A stretch of DNA of 32,666 nt from Cellvibrionaceae bacterium (lineage in GTDB: Bacteria; Pseudomonadota; Gammaproteobacteria; Pseudomonadales; Cellvibrionaceae), in NCBI GenBank assembly GCA_027012915.1, contig JALUYN010000559.1, positions 1 to 32,666 of the forward strand, read 5' to 3'. The position numbers and the translations under genes were made by a program. This document shows positions 8,216 through 17,381 of the stretch, piece by piece. Under the pieces are notes generated by a model. That model ran no database searches. It was not told the DNA's origin and saw only the letters and a list, made by a program, of their open reading frames with translations. Within the stretch, counting starts at the first letter, position 1; each line of letters starts with the position of its first letter.

Positions 8216-9328
8216 CTAAAAAAGCTCAACAGCATCGGAGTGGTTGTCGCTGTCGCGCGCGTGGGCTAGCAGTCGTTCGATGGAATCTGAAGGTGCCCGC
8301 AGTTGGTTCACCAAATGTTTAATCTGTTCACTGTGCTGGTGTTGGATCGCCATGTTTTCTCGAATGCGATCAGCGTAGTCAGACACAATATCTCGAATAG
8401 CCTGCTCCTCGGTACTGCTGAGATCGGACACCAGCCCCAGCGTAATTAGATTGTCCTGAAGGCTCAGGGTCATATCACTGATCAAGCTTTCGACTTGCTT
8501 TTGTGACTCTTCATTGGCTTCTTCCAGTTGTGCAATTTTTTCAACCAAATCCCCTTCGGCTTTGATGGCTGAGATAATCACTTCCAGGGAGTCCATTAGA
8601 ATGGCGAGCACATCGATCAGTGGTCCCAGTTCTCGCACCAGTAATGTTGCCTGACTCCAGCTGAATAGGGCGCGATCATTACCGAAACTGTGGATGCGCG
8701 GCAGCGCCTGGCTCATGGTGAGGATTTCCTGTTCCAGCCGCGTTGGCGGGTTGCCGCCGGACTGTGCGGCATTATCCGCGATCTTCAAAACGCCGCAGGT
8801 ATTCAATTCCTTCAGTGCCACGAAGAAGATGGCGTAGAGAGTGTTCAAATCCTTGCAGTGCATACAGGATTGTATAAAACGATTGATGGCCTGCAATGAG
8901 GCCGCTTCCTGTTGTATGTGATGGATCAGGGAGCTGTTGTCCTGTAATTGATGCTTCAAATCGCAGTGTTGCTGATGGCGGGATATAAGTAGGTCGACTT
9001 TAAAATTCAGCTCGCGGGTTTGATAGGGCTTGGCGAGAAAATCGTGGCCACCCGCGCCGTAGGCTTGTAGACGGCTTTCAAGAGTATCGCTGGATGAAAT
9101 AAAAAGTATTGGTACGTCCGGATTGTGCTCTCGAATTTGTTTGCACACTTGGTAGCCGTTGGTGGTGCCCATGTGGATGTCCAGAATAATGAGATCCGGC
9201 GGAATTTGCCGAAGCTTGCTGAGGGCTATCTCTGGGGCGTGGCTGCACGTCAGGGAGTGCTGCGATAGCGTTGCCTGGATGAGTTCAAGAAACAGCGGAT
9301 CGTCATCAATGACCAGGATGTTCGACAT
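8216..9328 (-). CDS. Response regulator with uncharacterised C-terminal helical/coiled-coil output
   Basis: A 370-residue protein starting MSNILVIDDD. Residues 1-120 form a receiver domain: acidic pocket at D8-D10, phosphoacceptor D50 in LIILDIHMG, and K100 in FLAKPY. The rest has no DNA-binding, GGDEF or EAL motif that I recognise. Residues ~135-260 look like a degenerate GAF-type fold (with CMHCKDLNTLYAIF), and ~265-350 is a charged helical, probably coiled-coil region (KIAQLEEANEESQKQVESL). The start is fixed by GGAGGGAA just upstream; a longer in-frame reading would run back into the kinase gene. It overlaps the 3' end of the 1319-residue hybrid kinase gene by 23 bp, so it is likely co-translated with it and a phosphorelay partner. 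Confidence 0.85.
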   Translation of the reverse strand: MSNILVIDDDPLFLELIQATLSQHSLTCSHAPEIALSKLRQIPPDLIILDIHMGTTNGYQVCKQIREHNPDVPILFISSSDTLESRLQAYGAGGHDFLAKPYQTRELNFKVDLLISRHQQHCDLKHQLQDNSSLIHHIQQEAASLQAINRFIQSCMHCKDLNTLYAIFFVALKELNTCGVLKIADNAAQSGGNPPTRLEQEILTMSQALPRIHSFGNDRALFSWSQATLLVRELGPLIDVLAILMDSLEVIISAIKAEGDLVEKIAQLEEANEESQKQVESLISDMTLSLQDNLITLGLVSDLSSTEEQAIRDIVSDYADRIRENMAIQHQHSEQIKHLVNQLRAPSDSIERLLAHARDSDNHSDAVELF

Positions 9329-12300
9329 GGGGTGTTCCCTCCGTGGATTTCGATGTCTGGAAGTGGGCAATCCATTGGCTGAGATCTTCGGCGGGCATGG
9401 GTTTGGCGATGTGGTATCCCTGTATGTAATCCACACCGATTTCGCGGGATAGTGTGACGTCCCGGGTCGTTTCCACACCTTCGGCGACAGTTCTCATATT
9501 AAGCTGTTTTGCCAGCTCAATAATCGATTTCATAATTGCCATGGAGACATCCTCCTGGCATGCGTTGCTGACGTAGCTGCGGTCGAGCTTTAACTCGCTA
9601 AACGGCAGCATCTGTAATTTTTCCAGGGACGAATAGCCCGTGCCAAAATCGTCGATCGAGAGGGTAAAGCCCTGTAGACTCATGCGCCCAAGAACTTCCA
9701 GTGCGACCTGTGGATTCTTGGTGATTTCTGTTTCCGTGACCTCTACCACAATCAGATCGGTACTGATGCCGTGGTTGGAGCAGATGTCTGCGAGTTTCTC
9801 TGGCAGCTCCAGGTTTTCTATGGCAGTCATGGAGAAATTGACTGCCATCTTGATATCAATGCCCTTGGCCATCCATACGGCCAGTTGTGTTACCGCCTTC
9901 TCAAAGATGTTGATGGTAAATGGGTATTCCAATCCCATTCTCTCAATCTGAGGGATAAACTGCGCGGGTCCTACCAGTGAGCCAGAGCGGCGCCTGAATC
10001 TGGCCAGGGCTTCGACACCGATAATGCGTTGTTCCAACGTGCACACTTGCGGTTGGTAAACCACTTCCAGTGCGTCCAGTTTGATCCCTTCTCGCACTTC
10101 TTTATCGGTCAGTGATTCCTGATTACTATTTGATTTGGGAGCCGGGGTATGGAGCTGGGTTTTCAGAATTTTGATCAGCTCGGATTTCCGAAATGGCTTT
10201 TCAAGGTGGCCCAGGAAATTCATGTTGTAGCTGGCGATCAGGTTGCGCACCGGTTTGATCAAAATCTTTTCTGAGCTGTAGATTACCAGTCCTTCGCTGC
10301 GATAATTGGATGATAGTAAGCGGATCAGCTCCAAACCGTCGGTATCGGGCATATTGATGTCACACATAAGCACGTCAAAAGGCTTTGGCGATCTCGACAT
10401 GACTTCCAAAGCGTCTATGACCGAGGTGGCGCTTTGTACTTTTTGGAGGCCTATCTTGTTCAGTTGATGCTCTGCATGGTTAATGGCGAAACTGTCATCG
10501 TCGATGATTAGAACGCTGAGCTCGGTGGCCTTGGTGAGACTGTCTATTTTGTTGCTTTTATCGGATACGGTGTTGTAAACCAGCTGCTCAAGTTCGTGCT
10601 TAAGCAGAGGCGCCAGGTGCTTGATGTGGTCGATATAGTTGGGAATATCGCCAAAATGATCCCTTTGAATGTCGTCTTCGATACAGCGCAGGCATGAAGA
10701 AAGGGGCGTGGCGCCAATGCTGAGAGAAGAGGAGGAAAGCTTATGGGCCATAAACTGCAGGCTGGCGTAATCTTTCTGATCGTAGGCTTGCAGCAGTTCT
10801 TTGATGGAGCCTTTAAACAATCCCTGAAATATTTTCAGTAGCTTTATCTGGGCTTGTGAGTCGTCGCCAATGTAGCCATTGAGGATGTTGCGATCGATGA
10901 TCTGAGTCGGACCGGTATCGATGGTGCCTTGGCTTTCTGGTGTAGATTGCTCGTCTTGCGCTGCTCTAGGGGCTTTTTCAGCTTCTGTCTTAGCTTGGTT
11001 GTGGGGAAGTTGAGCCTGTATCTTTTCCAGAAGATTGTCTGCGAGTATGGGTTTAATCAAGACGTCGTTGATACCGGACTCGAGGCATTCCTGCTCTGAG
11101 CGCTTGCTGCTGCGTGCAGTAATGGCAATGATGGGTAAATCACGCAGGGTCTTTGAAGTGTGTCGTCGCAGCCTCCGAGCCAGCTCAAAACCGTCCATTT
11201 TCGGCATGTTGCAGTCGGTGAGCAGCAGGTCAAAAGGCGCGGCTTCCAGCTGTCGTAGTGCATCCTCTCCGTTGGCAGAGTGACTGACTTCCAGGCCGTA
11301 TAGTGCGAGTTGCTCGGCCATAAAGTGCTGGTTGAATTCGTTGTCTTCAGCGAGAAGAATGCGCGTGCCTTCCGGAAATTGGTATTCCTCCGAGTCGGAA
11401 GCATTGTTGTTGGCGCTATACTCCGCGGAAGAATTTTGCGCGTGATCCTCAGGCAGTTCTACCCAGATGCGGGTTCCCAGGCCAACCTGGCTGGCAACAC
11501 CGGTCGTGCCGCCCATTTGCTCCACCAGGAGCTTGCTGAGAGGCAGCCCTAATCCCAGCCCCTGAACTTCACTTTTTTCCCAGTCCAATCTCTCGAAGGG
11601 GGCAAAGATCTGCTCCAGCTGGTCTTCTGCAATTCCGTTACCGGTATCTTCCACCTCGATGCGCACCTGGCCATTATCCTGCGCCTTGGCGGAAACAAAA
11701 ATTCTCCCCAACTCTTTATTGTATTTGATGGCGTTGCTCAAGAGGTTAATGAGAACTTGCTTAAGTTGGCGGCGATCGGCGCGGACAACCACATCGGCAT
11801 CATCTTGAAACAGTTTGATTTCACCCAGCAGAGGGCTGATGATCTGTTGGCACTCTTGCAATAGCTCGCAAACGTTCACTGGCTCAATATTGAGCTCCAC
11901 CTTGCCGGCTTCTATTTTTGACAGATCATCCACCTCGGCCAGCAGTTCCATCATATATTGGCAAATATCGACAATTCGATTGGCTCGCTCTGAGGCGCTT
12001 GCCTGGTCTGGCTTTTTGCGAATCAACTGAGCATAGCCGGATATGGCGTTAAGTGGATTGCGCACTTCGTGGGCGAGGGAGGTGAGAAATGCGGTCTTTA
12101 CTTGATTGGCTTTTTCTTCTCTTGCTTGGGCTTCCTTAATATCCTGAATATCAGAGACAACACCCAGCATTTTTACCGGCTGATCGTCTTGGTCGAGGAT
12201 AACCTTGCCGCGCTTGGCGACCCAGCGGGTCCTGCCGTCTTCGCCGATGATGCGGTGTTCAATCTTGTACTCGCTGTTGTGTGTCTTGCTGAGGTTAGCC

Positions 12301-13265
12301 CTCGCCAGAGCCTCTTCCCGGTCCTCCGGGTGGATCATGCTGAACGCCTTTGCTTGGGTCAGCTGCTGTGCGGGGTTACTGAGACCATAGAGCTTTTGCG
12401 CTTCGTCAGAAACGTGAATGATGTCGCTTTCAAAGTCCCACTCGAAGGAAACGATATTGGCAAAGGCGTTGCTGAGCCGGAAGCGCTCTTCGTTGACAGC
12501 CAGCTGCTGAGTCAGGTCGACTTCCTGGGTGATCTCCTGGCGAATGGAGAAGTAAAGAATAGGGCGGCCTTTGCTGTCACATATTGGATGGATTTCTGAT
12601 TTTACCCAGTAGAGACTGCCGTCCTTCCTTTTATTGCACACCTGCCCCTGCCAGGTTTTGCCTTTGGTGATGGTTTGCCACATACGGTGGAACAGATCAG
12701 GTGGGTGTACTCCGGACTTGAGCAGCCGATGGTTTTCTCCGATGAGCTCTTTTTGGCTGTAGCCGCTGACACTGCAGAACTTGTCATTGACGTAAACGAT
12801 ACGGCCGCGAGTGTCGGCAATGCTAATGATGCTGGTTTTGTCCAGCAGTAACCCCAGCTCGCCATGCAGCAGGGCGTTGTACTTGTCGAGTATGCGGTTG
12901 CGAGAACGGGAGAATTTGTTGAGGTAGGACTTAAGTTGTTGCGCCTCTGGCTGCACCAGGTAGTGGGCGTCAGATAGGCCCGCGAGGGATTCATTTTCAC
13001 TGTGGCAGTAGCGTGGCGATACAAACACCGTTGAGCAATGAATACGCCCGGCCGACAACAGAAGTCGATAGCTGCTAAGGCTGGTGTCGAAGTTGCTCGC
13101 GGTGTCGAAGACCACGACGTCGAATTCGCTGAAATCGATGTATTGGTGGTCTGGCAAATTGTCGCGAGACATTGAAAAGGTCCAATGTTCCACGATGCAA
13201 ACGTCTTTGACTAACTGTGGCAGGTCACTCTGTTTATTGGTGACCAGATGCACGCTCAGTGTCAT
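9306..13265 (-). CDS. Hybrid sensor kinase with full phosphorelay and EAL phosphodiesterase domain
   Basis: A 1319-residue single-chain signalling protein without obvious membrane segments. Domains in order: an N-terminal ~1-125 segment that may be a degenerate receiver-like fold; PAS ~140-250; PAS_3-like ~258-380; HisKA with H399 in LAHEVRNPL; HATPase ~480-605 with N-box N511 and DTGNG and GLGLGL motifs; REC1 ~632-755 with D684; HPt ~795-895 with H841 in MAHKLSSSS; REC2 ~915-1038 with D969; EAL ~1060-1305. The EAL residues look catalytic: E1085 (EAL), N1143, E1178/E1180 region, D1205-D1206 in DDFGTGYSSL, K1226, E1262, Q1282. It should autophosphorylate, relay internally H-D-H-D, and hydrolyse cyclic di-GMP under control of REC2. 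The 5' leader carries a perfect 8-bp hairpin. Confidence 0.93.
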   Translation of the reverse strand: MTLSVHLVTNKQSDLPQLVKDVCIVEHWTFSMSRDNLPDHQYIDFSEFDVVVFDTASNFDTSLSSYRLLLSAGRIHCSTVFVSPRYCHSENESLAGLSDAHYLVQPEAQQLKSYLNKFSRSRNRILDKYNALLHGELGLLLDKTSIISIADTRGRIVYVNDKFCSVSGYSQKELIGENHRLLKSGVHPPDLFHRMWQTITKGKTWQGQVCNKRKDGSLYWVKSEIHPICDSKGRPILYFSIRQEITQEVDLTQQLAVNEERFRLSNAFANIVSFEWDFESDIIHVSDEAQKLYGLSNPAQQLTQAKAFSMIHPEDREEALARANLSKTHNSEYKIEHRIIGEDGRTRWVAKRGKVILDQDDQPVKMLGVVSDIQDIKEAQAREEKANQVKTAFLTSLAHEVRNPLNAISGYAQLIRKKPDQASASERANRIVDICQYMMELLAEVDDLSKIEAGKVELNIEPVNVCELLQECQQIISPLLGEIKLFQDDADVVVRADRRQLKQVLINLLSNAIKYNKELGRIFVSAKAQDNGQVRIEVEDTGNGIAEDQLEQIFAPFERLDWEKSEVQGLGLGLPLSKLLVEQMGGTTGVASQVGLGTRIWVELPEDHAQNSSAEYSANNNASDSEEYQFPEGTRILLAEDNEFNQHFMAEQLALYGLEVSHSANGEDALRQLEAAPFDLLLTDCNMPKMDGFELARRLRRHTSKTLRDLPIIAITARSSKRSEQECLESGINDVLIKPILADNLLEKIQAQLPHNQAKTEAEKAPRAAQDEQSTPESQGTIDTGPTQIIDRNILNGYIGDDSQAQIKLLKIFQGLFKGSIKELLQAYDQKDYASLQFMAHKLSSSSLSIGATPLSSCLRCIEDDIQRDHFGDIPNYIDHIKHLAPLLKHELEQLVYNTVSDKSNKIDSLTKATELSVLIIDDDSFAINHAEHQLNKIGLQKVQSATSVIDALEVMSRSPKPFDVLMCDINMPDTDGLELIRLLSSNYRSEGLVIYSSEKILIKPVRNLIASYNMNFLGHLEKPFRKSELIKILKTQLHTPAPKSNSNQESLTDKEVREGIKLDALEVVYQPQVCTLEQRIIGVEALARFRRRSGSLVGPAQFIPQIERMGLEYPFTINIFEKAVTQLAVWMAKGIDIKMAVNFSMTAIENLELPEKLADICSNHGISTDLIVVEVTETEITKNPQVALEVLGRMSLQGFTLSIDDFGTGYSSLEKLQMLPFSELKLDRSYVSNACQEDVSMAIMKSIIELAKQLNMRTVAEGVETTRDVTLSREIGVDYIQGYHIAKPMPAEDLSQWIAHFQTSKSTEGTPHVEHPGH

Positions 13266-13301
13266 CCCTTGAAACCTGTCTTTTCGTTGTTGTTTCTTAT
13301 G

Positions 13302-13323
13302 GCTGCTGGTCTTCGCCAGCAGC
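13302..13323. other. Perfect hairpin in the leader of the hybrid kinase gene
   Basis: GCTGCTGG and CCAGCAGC (8 bp, perfect) flank a six-base loop TCTTCG. It ends 37 bp before the kinase start codon, so on the minus strand it would sit in the 5' untranslated RNA. There is no T-run after it on either strand, so it is not a standard terminator. Its role is unknown; it could affect message stability or translation. The rest of 13266-13595 (330 bp without a gene) holds AT-rich sequence and the promoter candidate for the divergent AraC-type gene. Confidence 0.5.
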
Positions 13324-13544
13324 AGCTCGATTGACAGCCTTTGATTTGCTTGTTTTTTTGTGGTTATTATGTGCCCGGGACTTGACCGTAACAGATCTCT
13401 ATTTGCTTAAGTATCAAAAAAGCGAATAGTAAAGGTGGCTTCTTATAATTATTGGAAAGAAGAGGTTTTGATCCGCCAAAATGGCACGATTGTTCTAAAT
13501 CAGAGCAAGTTGCATTGTAAAACCCTATTTTTTTTGTGATTATC

Positions 13545-13572
13545 TTAGACCAAATGGGTATTGGACTATAGT
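13545..13572 (+). promoter_or_regulatory. Sigma70-like promoter candidate for the split AraC-type gene
   Basis: TTAGAC at 13545-13550 and TATAGT at 13567-13572 with 16 bp between match a -35/-10 pair with two changes from consensus in the first hexamer and one in the second. They lie 24 bp before the start codon, which has the strong Shine-Dalgarno AAGGGG. The signals upstream of the broken gene are therefore intact. No mapped start site is available. Confidence 0.5.
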
Positions 13573-13595
13573 GAATTATTATAAGGGGCTGCGCT

Positions 13596-14553
13596 ATGTC
13601 TGAGCGTGAACTACCGGTCACATTTTTTGGGGTGTTTGACGATGTCGACGACTATATCGAATCGTTGTGCGGCTGGGGATTGGAGTTTTCCCAGTTGGTG
13701 CCAGGGAAAACCCGTTCTTCCAATCTGACCTTTAATGCTGGTGGTTACTCGTTTCTGAGTTTTTCTCATTCGGTAGTCAGTAGTCAGTAGGCAGCAGGCG
13801 CTGGCACAGGGAGAGGGACTCAACTTTTTCTTGCCGGAGAGAAGTGATCGAACCCTGATTGTGGATAATCAGTCGCGCTCCTTCGATGTGTTGTGCTGCA
13901 GACCTCAGGGAGATGATTTTGATCTGTTAACCCCGGGGGCTTTCCAGGGCTATGCCTTTCGCTTTGGCGAGCAAATGCTGCTGAAGGAAGGCTATGACTG
14001 GCTGCTGGAGGTGTTGGCGACCAGCCATTTCAATTTTCCGCTGTCGGCATCCGATGCTGAATCAATACGCCACAGTTTAAGGGCAGTGGCGCAGTTGGTT
14101 AGGAGTAACGATAAGTCCATCGTGCAACAGGATCTCGAGATTGACGCTGTCTATCGGCACGTGTTGGTTCCAACTGTAGCGAGGGTGGTGACTGAGGCCA
14201 TCAATGATCTGGTACCTGGTCGAGGCAGTGCTCATTTGGAGCGTATGTTGTACCTGATCTCCGATAATTTGGACGAGCCGCCAACCGTGGAAGAGTTGGG
14301 ACGCACTGTTGGTGTTACCAGTCGCTACGTGCAGCAGTTGTTTAAGCGGCATGTGGGTATGTCGCCAAAGCAGTATATTCGCTCGATGCGCCTTAATGCT
14401 GTGCGCAACAGTCTAAAGCGGCTCACACAGCGTCGCGGTTTGATTACAGAAATCGCGGGTAAGCACGGTTTTGATCATCTCGGGCAGTTTGCCAGCGACT
14501 ACAAAGCCTTGTTTGGCGAGCTGCCAAACGAAACTCTGAGTGAGAATGGTTGA
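13596..14553 (+). pseudogene. AraC-family regulator split by a 7-bp repeat frameshift (possibly phase-variable)
   Basis: The first reading frame runs from ATG 13596 (Shine-Dalgarno AAGGGG) for 64 codons and stops at TAG 13788-13790. The rest of the protein continues in the +1 frame to TGA 14553. The first part holds the N-terminal sensing domain (IESLCGWGLEFSQLVPG), the second continues with GLNFFLPERSDRTLIVDN, and a C-terminal AraC/XylS DNA-binding domain follows (VEELGRTVGVTSRYVQQLF, then DHLGQFASDYKALFGELP). The frame change falls in a run of 7-bp tandem repeats at 13773-13800. Deleting one copy joins the halves into a 316-residue protein, a normal AraC length, with ...SHSVVSRQQALAQGEGL across the junction. 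As read, the gene makes only a truncated peptide, unless the second part starts internally at TTG 13831. It could be recent decay, a reversible slippage switch, or a sequencing error. Confidence 0.85.
13773..13800 (+). repeat. Heptanucleotide tandem repeat inside the AraC-type gene
   Basis: Four consecutive 7-mers: GTAGTCA, GTAGTCA, GTAGGCA, GCAGGCG. The first two are identical, the third has one change, and the fourth is more diverged. Because 7 is not a multiple of 3, each gain or loss of a unit shifts the reading frame. The TAG that ends the upstream frame (13788-13790) is created by the repeat itself. Confidence 0.9.
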
Positions 14554-14743
14554 GCTTGTTGTTTTTTGATGTTGATCCGAAGTCTGAAGCTTTTGTTTTC
14601 AATGGCTTAGCGTCATTTTCTGGGCTGTATTCCGAGGTGGTGAGCCGGGCTTGCAGCGATATCACTTGCCTTTGATTACTGTTGAGGCAATTTCCAGTTT
14701 CTCTATATCGGCAGTTATGCTCCAAAACCGTGAACTTCGGGGC

Positions 14744-14791
14744 TTTTGACGCTCAAAATCCGTATTAATAGCCATTGAAACTGCGTATAAT
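14744..14791 (+). promoter_or_regulatory. Promoter candidate upstream of ndk
   Basis: A perfect -10 hexamer TATAAT lies at 14786-14791, but no good -35 hexamer is found at 16-18 bp, so strength is uncertain. A small perfect palindrome, TTTTGA-CGC-TCAAAA (14744-14758), lies upstream and could be an operator. The gap 14554-14906 (353 bp) has no gene; besides these signals I see only the possible leader hairpin described separately. Confidence 0.45.
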
Positions 14792-14847
14792 TTGCAGGCT
14801 TTTTTGCCCGCTCCGGGGTCCCTGGGGCGAAACCGATTTTTTGACTT

Positions 14848-14892
14848 GGCGCCCGATTGACGGTTTTGTCGCGATCGGCGTTATTTTTATTT
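14848..14892 (+). other. Possible hairpin plus T-rich run in the ndk leader
   Basis: GGCGCCCGAT (14848-14857) can pair, with one bulge, with ATCGGCG (14874-14880), and the sequence continues TTATTTTTATTT. The layout resembles a weak intrinsic terminator or attenuator 15 bp before the ndk start codon. The stem is imperfect and the T-run is interrupted, so this is tentative. Confidence 0.25.
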
Positions 14893-14906
14893 GTACTGGA
14901 GTAATC

Positions 14907-15332
14907 ATGGCTGTAGAACGCACTTTATCCATCATCAAGCCCGACGCTGTTGCCAAAAACGTAATTGGCGAGATCAATGCCCGCTTCGAGAAAGCCGGCC
15001 TGCAGATCGTGGCTATGAAAATGGTTCAACTGGACGACGAGAAAGCCGGCGGTTTTTACGCCGAGCACAAAGAGCGTCCTTTCTTTAAAGATCTGGTAGC
15101 TTTCATGACTTCTGGCCCAGTTGTGGTTCAGGTTCTGGAAGGTGAAAACGCTGTTGTTGCCAACCGCGACCTGATGGGTGCAACCAACCCCAAAGAAGCT
15201 GCTGCCGGTACCATCCGCGCCGACTTCGCTGAGACCATCGATGCCAATGCCGTACACGGATCTGACTCTCCAGAGTCTGCAGCGCGCGAAGTGTCCTACT
15301 TCTTCTCCGCTGACGAGATCTGCGCTCGCTAA
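14907..15332 (+). CDS. ndk: Nucleoside diphosphate kinase
   Basis: Transfers the gamma phosphate of ATP to other nucleoside diphosphates through a phosphohistidine. The 141-residue protein is the standard length. It starts [15 protein letters not shown], and the active-site H117 lies in [12 protein letters not shown]; the RPFF and ATNPKEA(A)AGTIR motifs are intact. The ATG at 14907 follows GGAG; earlier in-frame starts extend into non-conserved leader sequence. It heads the conserved ndk-rlmN-pilF-rodZ-ispG-hisS run. Confidence 0.98.
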   Translation: MAVERTLSIIKPDAVAKNVIGEINARFEKAGLQIVAMKMVQLDDEKAGGFYAEHKERPFFKDLVAFMTSGPVVVQVLEGENAVVANRDLMGATNPKEAAAGTIRADFAETIDANAVHGSDSPESAAREVSYFFSADEICAR

Positions 15333-15382
15333 GATTAGTCGAGTGGTCTGATTGAGTGATTTGATTGAAAGAGTTATCCCCC

Positions 15383-16546
15383 ATGAGTGAGCAAAACAAC
15401 AGCGCGGACAGTGGCGAAAAGACCAATATTTTGGGCTTTTCACAGGCCAAGATGGAGGCGTTTTTCGAGTCCATCGGCGAGAAGAAGTTTCGCGCTGTGC
15501 AGGTGCTTAAGTGGATCCACCAAATGGGGGTGGACGATTTTGATCAAATGACCAATATCAGCAAGGCTCTCCGCGAGAAGCTCAAGCAAATCGCGGAGAT
15601 CCGCCCGCCGGAAGTAATCCAGCAATTGGATTCGGCAGATGGCACACGTAAGTTGCTGATCAAAGTCAGCGGTGGCAGTGCGGTGGAGACCGTGCTGATT
15701 CCCGATGGTGATCGCGGCACCTTATGTGTGTCTTCTCAAGTGGGTTGTTCCCTGGATTGCAGCTTTTGCTCCACCGGGAAGCAGGGGTTTAATCGGGATC
15801 TCACTGCCGCAGAAATCATTGGCCAGGTGTGGTTGACGGCCAAATCCTATGGTCAATTTGGCGAAAATCGTCCTCGTATTATCACCAATGTGGTAATGAT
15901 GGGGATGGGTGAGCCACTGCTCAATTTTGACAATGTCGTAGACTCCATGAATCTGATGATGCATGACAACTGCTACGGCTTGTCCAAGCGCCGGGTGACA
16001 CTAAGTACCTCGGGTGTGGTGCCTGAATTGGATCGTCTGGGTGACTATACTGACGCCTGCCTGGCCATTTCTCTGCATGCGCCCAACGATGAGCTTCGCA
16101 ATGAGCTGGTGCCCATTAACAAGAAGTACCCGATTGCCATGTTATTGGATTCGGCGCGTCGTTACATCGAAGGGCTGCCTGATAATCGTCGTAAAATAAC
16201 CATCGAGTACACCTTGATTCGGGAGGTTAACGATCGCCCACATCACGCTCACGAGCTGGCGCGTTTGCTCAAGGATTTTCCGGTCAAGATTAATTTGATT
16301 CCGTTTAATCCGTTTTCCCAGTCTGATTATCAGCGGGTGAGCAATAACGCCCTTCGCGCATTTCAGGATATTTTGATCAAGGCTGGCTTTACCACCACCG
16401 TCAGAACGACCCGCGGCGATGATATCGATGCCGCCTGCGGCCAATTGGCGGGGGCTGTCAATGATCGTACTCGTCGCAGCGAGCGCTATCGCAAACAGCA
16501 GGGGCAGTATTCAAGTGCTGAACCGGTGCGTATTATTCCCTCCTGA
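15383..16546 (+). CDS. rlmN: RlmN, 23S rRNA/tRNA adenine-C2 methyltransferase
   Basis: Radical SAM enzyme that methylates C2 of A2503 in 23S rRNA and A37 of some tRNAs. The 387-residue protein has the 4Fe-4S motif C122-x3-C126-x2-C129 in [16 protein letters not shown], preceded by conserved C115. The methyl-carrying cysteine sits in [14 protein letters not shown] near the C-terminus (Cys355 in E. coli). A TTG six codons upstream is in frame, but the ATG at 15383 is preferred. It lies 50 bp after ndk. As a 4Fe-4S enzyme it is a likely client of the Fe-S operon at the start of the window. Confidence 0.97.
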   Translation: MSEQNNSADSGEKTNILGFSQAKMEAFFESIGEKKFRAVQVLKWIHQMGVDDFDQMTNISKALREKLKQIAEIRPPEVIQQLDSADGTRKLLIKVSGGSAVETVLIPDGDRGTLCVSSQVGCSLDCSFCSTGKQGFNRDLTAAEIIGQVWLTAKSYGQFGENRPRIITNVVMMGMGEPLLNFDNVVDSMNLMMHDNCYGLSKRRVTLSTSGVVPELDRLGDYTDACLAISLHAPNDELRNELVPINKKYPIAMLLDSARRYIEGLPDNRRKITIEYTLIREVNDRPHHAHELARLLKDFPVKINLIPFNPFSQSDYQRVSNNALRAFQDILIKAGFTTTVRTTRGDDIDAACGQLAGAVNDRTRRSERYRKQQGQYSSAEPVRIIPS

Positions 16547-16589
16547 TTCTAAGTACACTGAGTTACCGCATATATAAGGATAATGGTTA

Positions 16590-17357
16590 ATGAGATCAGT
16601 GCGTTTTAGTTCGTTGTTACTGCTGCTGACACTATTGGCGGGTTGCGTTACCGATATTGATCCAATTCGCCCGAAAGTGGATGTGGAAAAAGCCGAGCAG
16701 GCTCACGTGGATGCTGGCTTCGCCTATTTGCGTAATCGCGATAAAGAGAGCGCTCGCCGCCATTTTCAAAGAGCGCTCGGGCTCAATGCCAGTTCTGGAG
16801 GTGCCTACACCGGTTTAGCGCTGGTGTATCAATACGATAATGACGCGCCTCGAGCAGACGAGTACTTCCGGCGCGCACTGGCTTTGCAGCCTGAAAATTC
16901 TCGGGCTCGTTTCAACTATTCGTCGTTCCTGTATCAGGAACAACGCTATCAGGATGCAGAAAAGCATCTGCTGATCCTCGCTGATGATGTGAATTATAAC
17001 CGTCGCTATTTGGCGTTGATGAATCTGGGACGCACGCAACTGCAGCTGGGGGATGAAGACGGTGCTGTGAAACACTTGCGTCAAGCCCTGGGGCTGAATC
17101 CGCGTTTGGCTTTGGCCAATATTGAGTTGGCGCGGATCTTCTTTGAACGCAAGGAATATCCGACGTCCAAGTTTTATCTCGATCAGTACAACGTATCCAA
17201 GCGGGGAAGGCCCTCTGCTTCGAGCTTGTGGTTGAAGATTCGCCTCGAGCGCATTTTCGGCAATAAGGACCAGGAGGCCAGCGCGGCTCTGGCGCTGAAA
17301 AACATGTATCCCTATTCCGACGAATACCTGCAGTACAAAAAGACAGTATCAGAATAA
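16590..17357 (+). CDS. pilF: PilF/PilW, type IV pilus assembly TPR lipoprotein
   Basis: Pilotin needed for outer-membrane insertion and multimerisation of the PilQ secretin. The 255-residue precursor has a lipoprotein signal peptide with lipobox LAGC (C19 as lipidated residue). It is followed by tandem TPR repeats between ~38 and ~200, for example AGFAYLRNRDKESARRHF, AYTGLALVYQ and RARFNYSSFLYQ. Position between rlmN and rodZ is the conserved gammaproteobacterial location. It suggests the organism makes type IV pili, although no other pilus genes are in the window. Confidence 0.92.
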   Translation: MRSVRFSSLLLLLTLLAGCVTDIDPIRPKVDVEKAEQAHVDAGFAYLRNRDKESARRHFQRALGLNASSGGAYTGLALVYQYDNDAPRADEYFRRALALQPENSRARFNYSSFLYQEQRYQDAEKHLLILADDVNYNRRYLALMNLGRTQLQLGDEDGAVKHLRQALGLNPRLALANIELARIFFERKEYPTSKFYLDQYNVSKRGRPSASSLWLKIRLERIFGNKDQEASAALALKNMYPYSDEYLQYKKTVSE

Positions 17358-17381
17358 CAGTCATTATCAGGCACAGATTAA

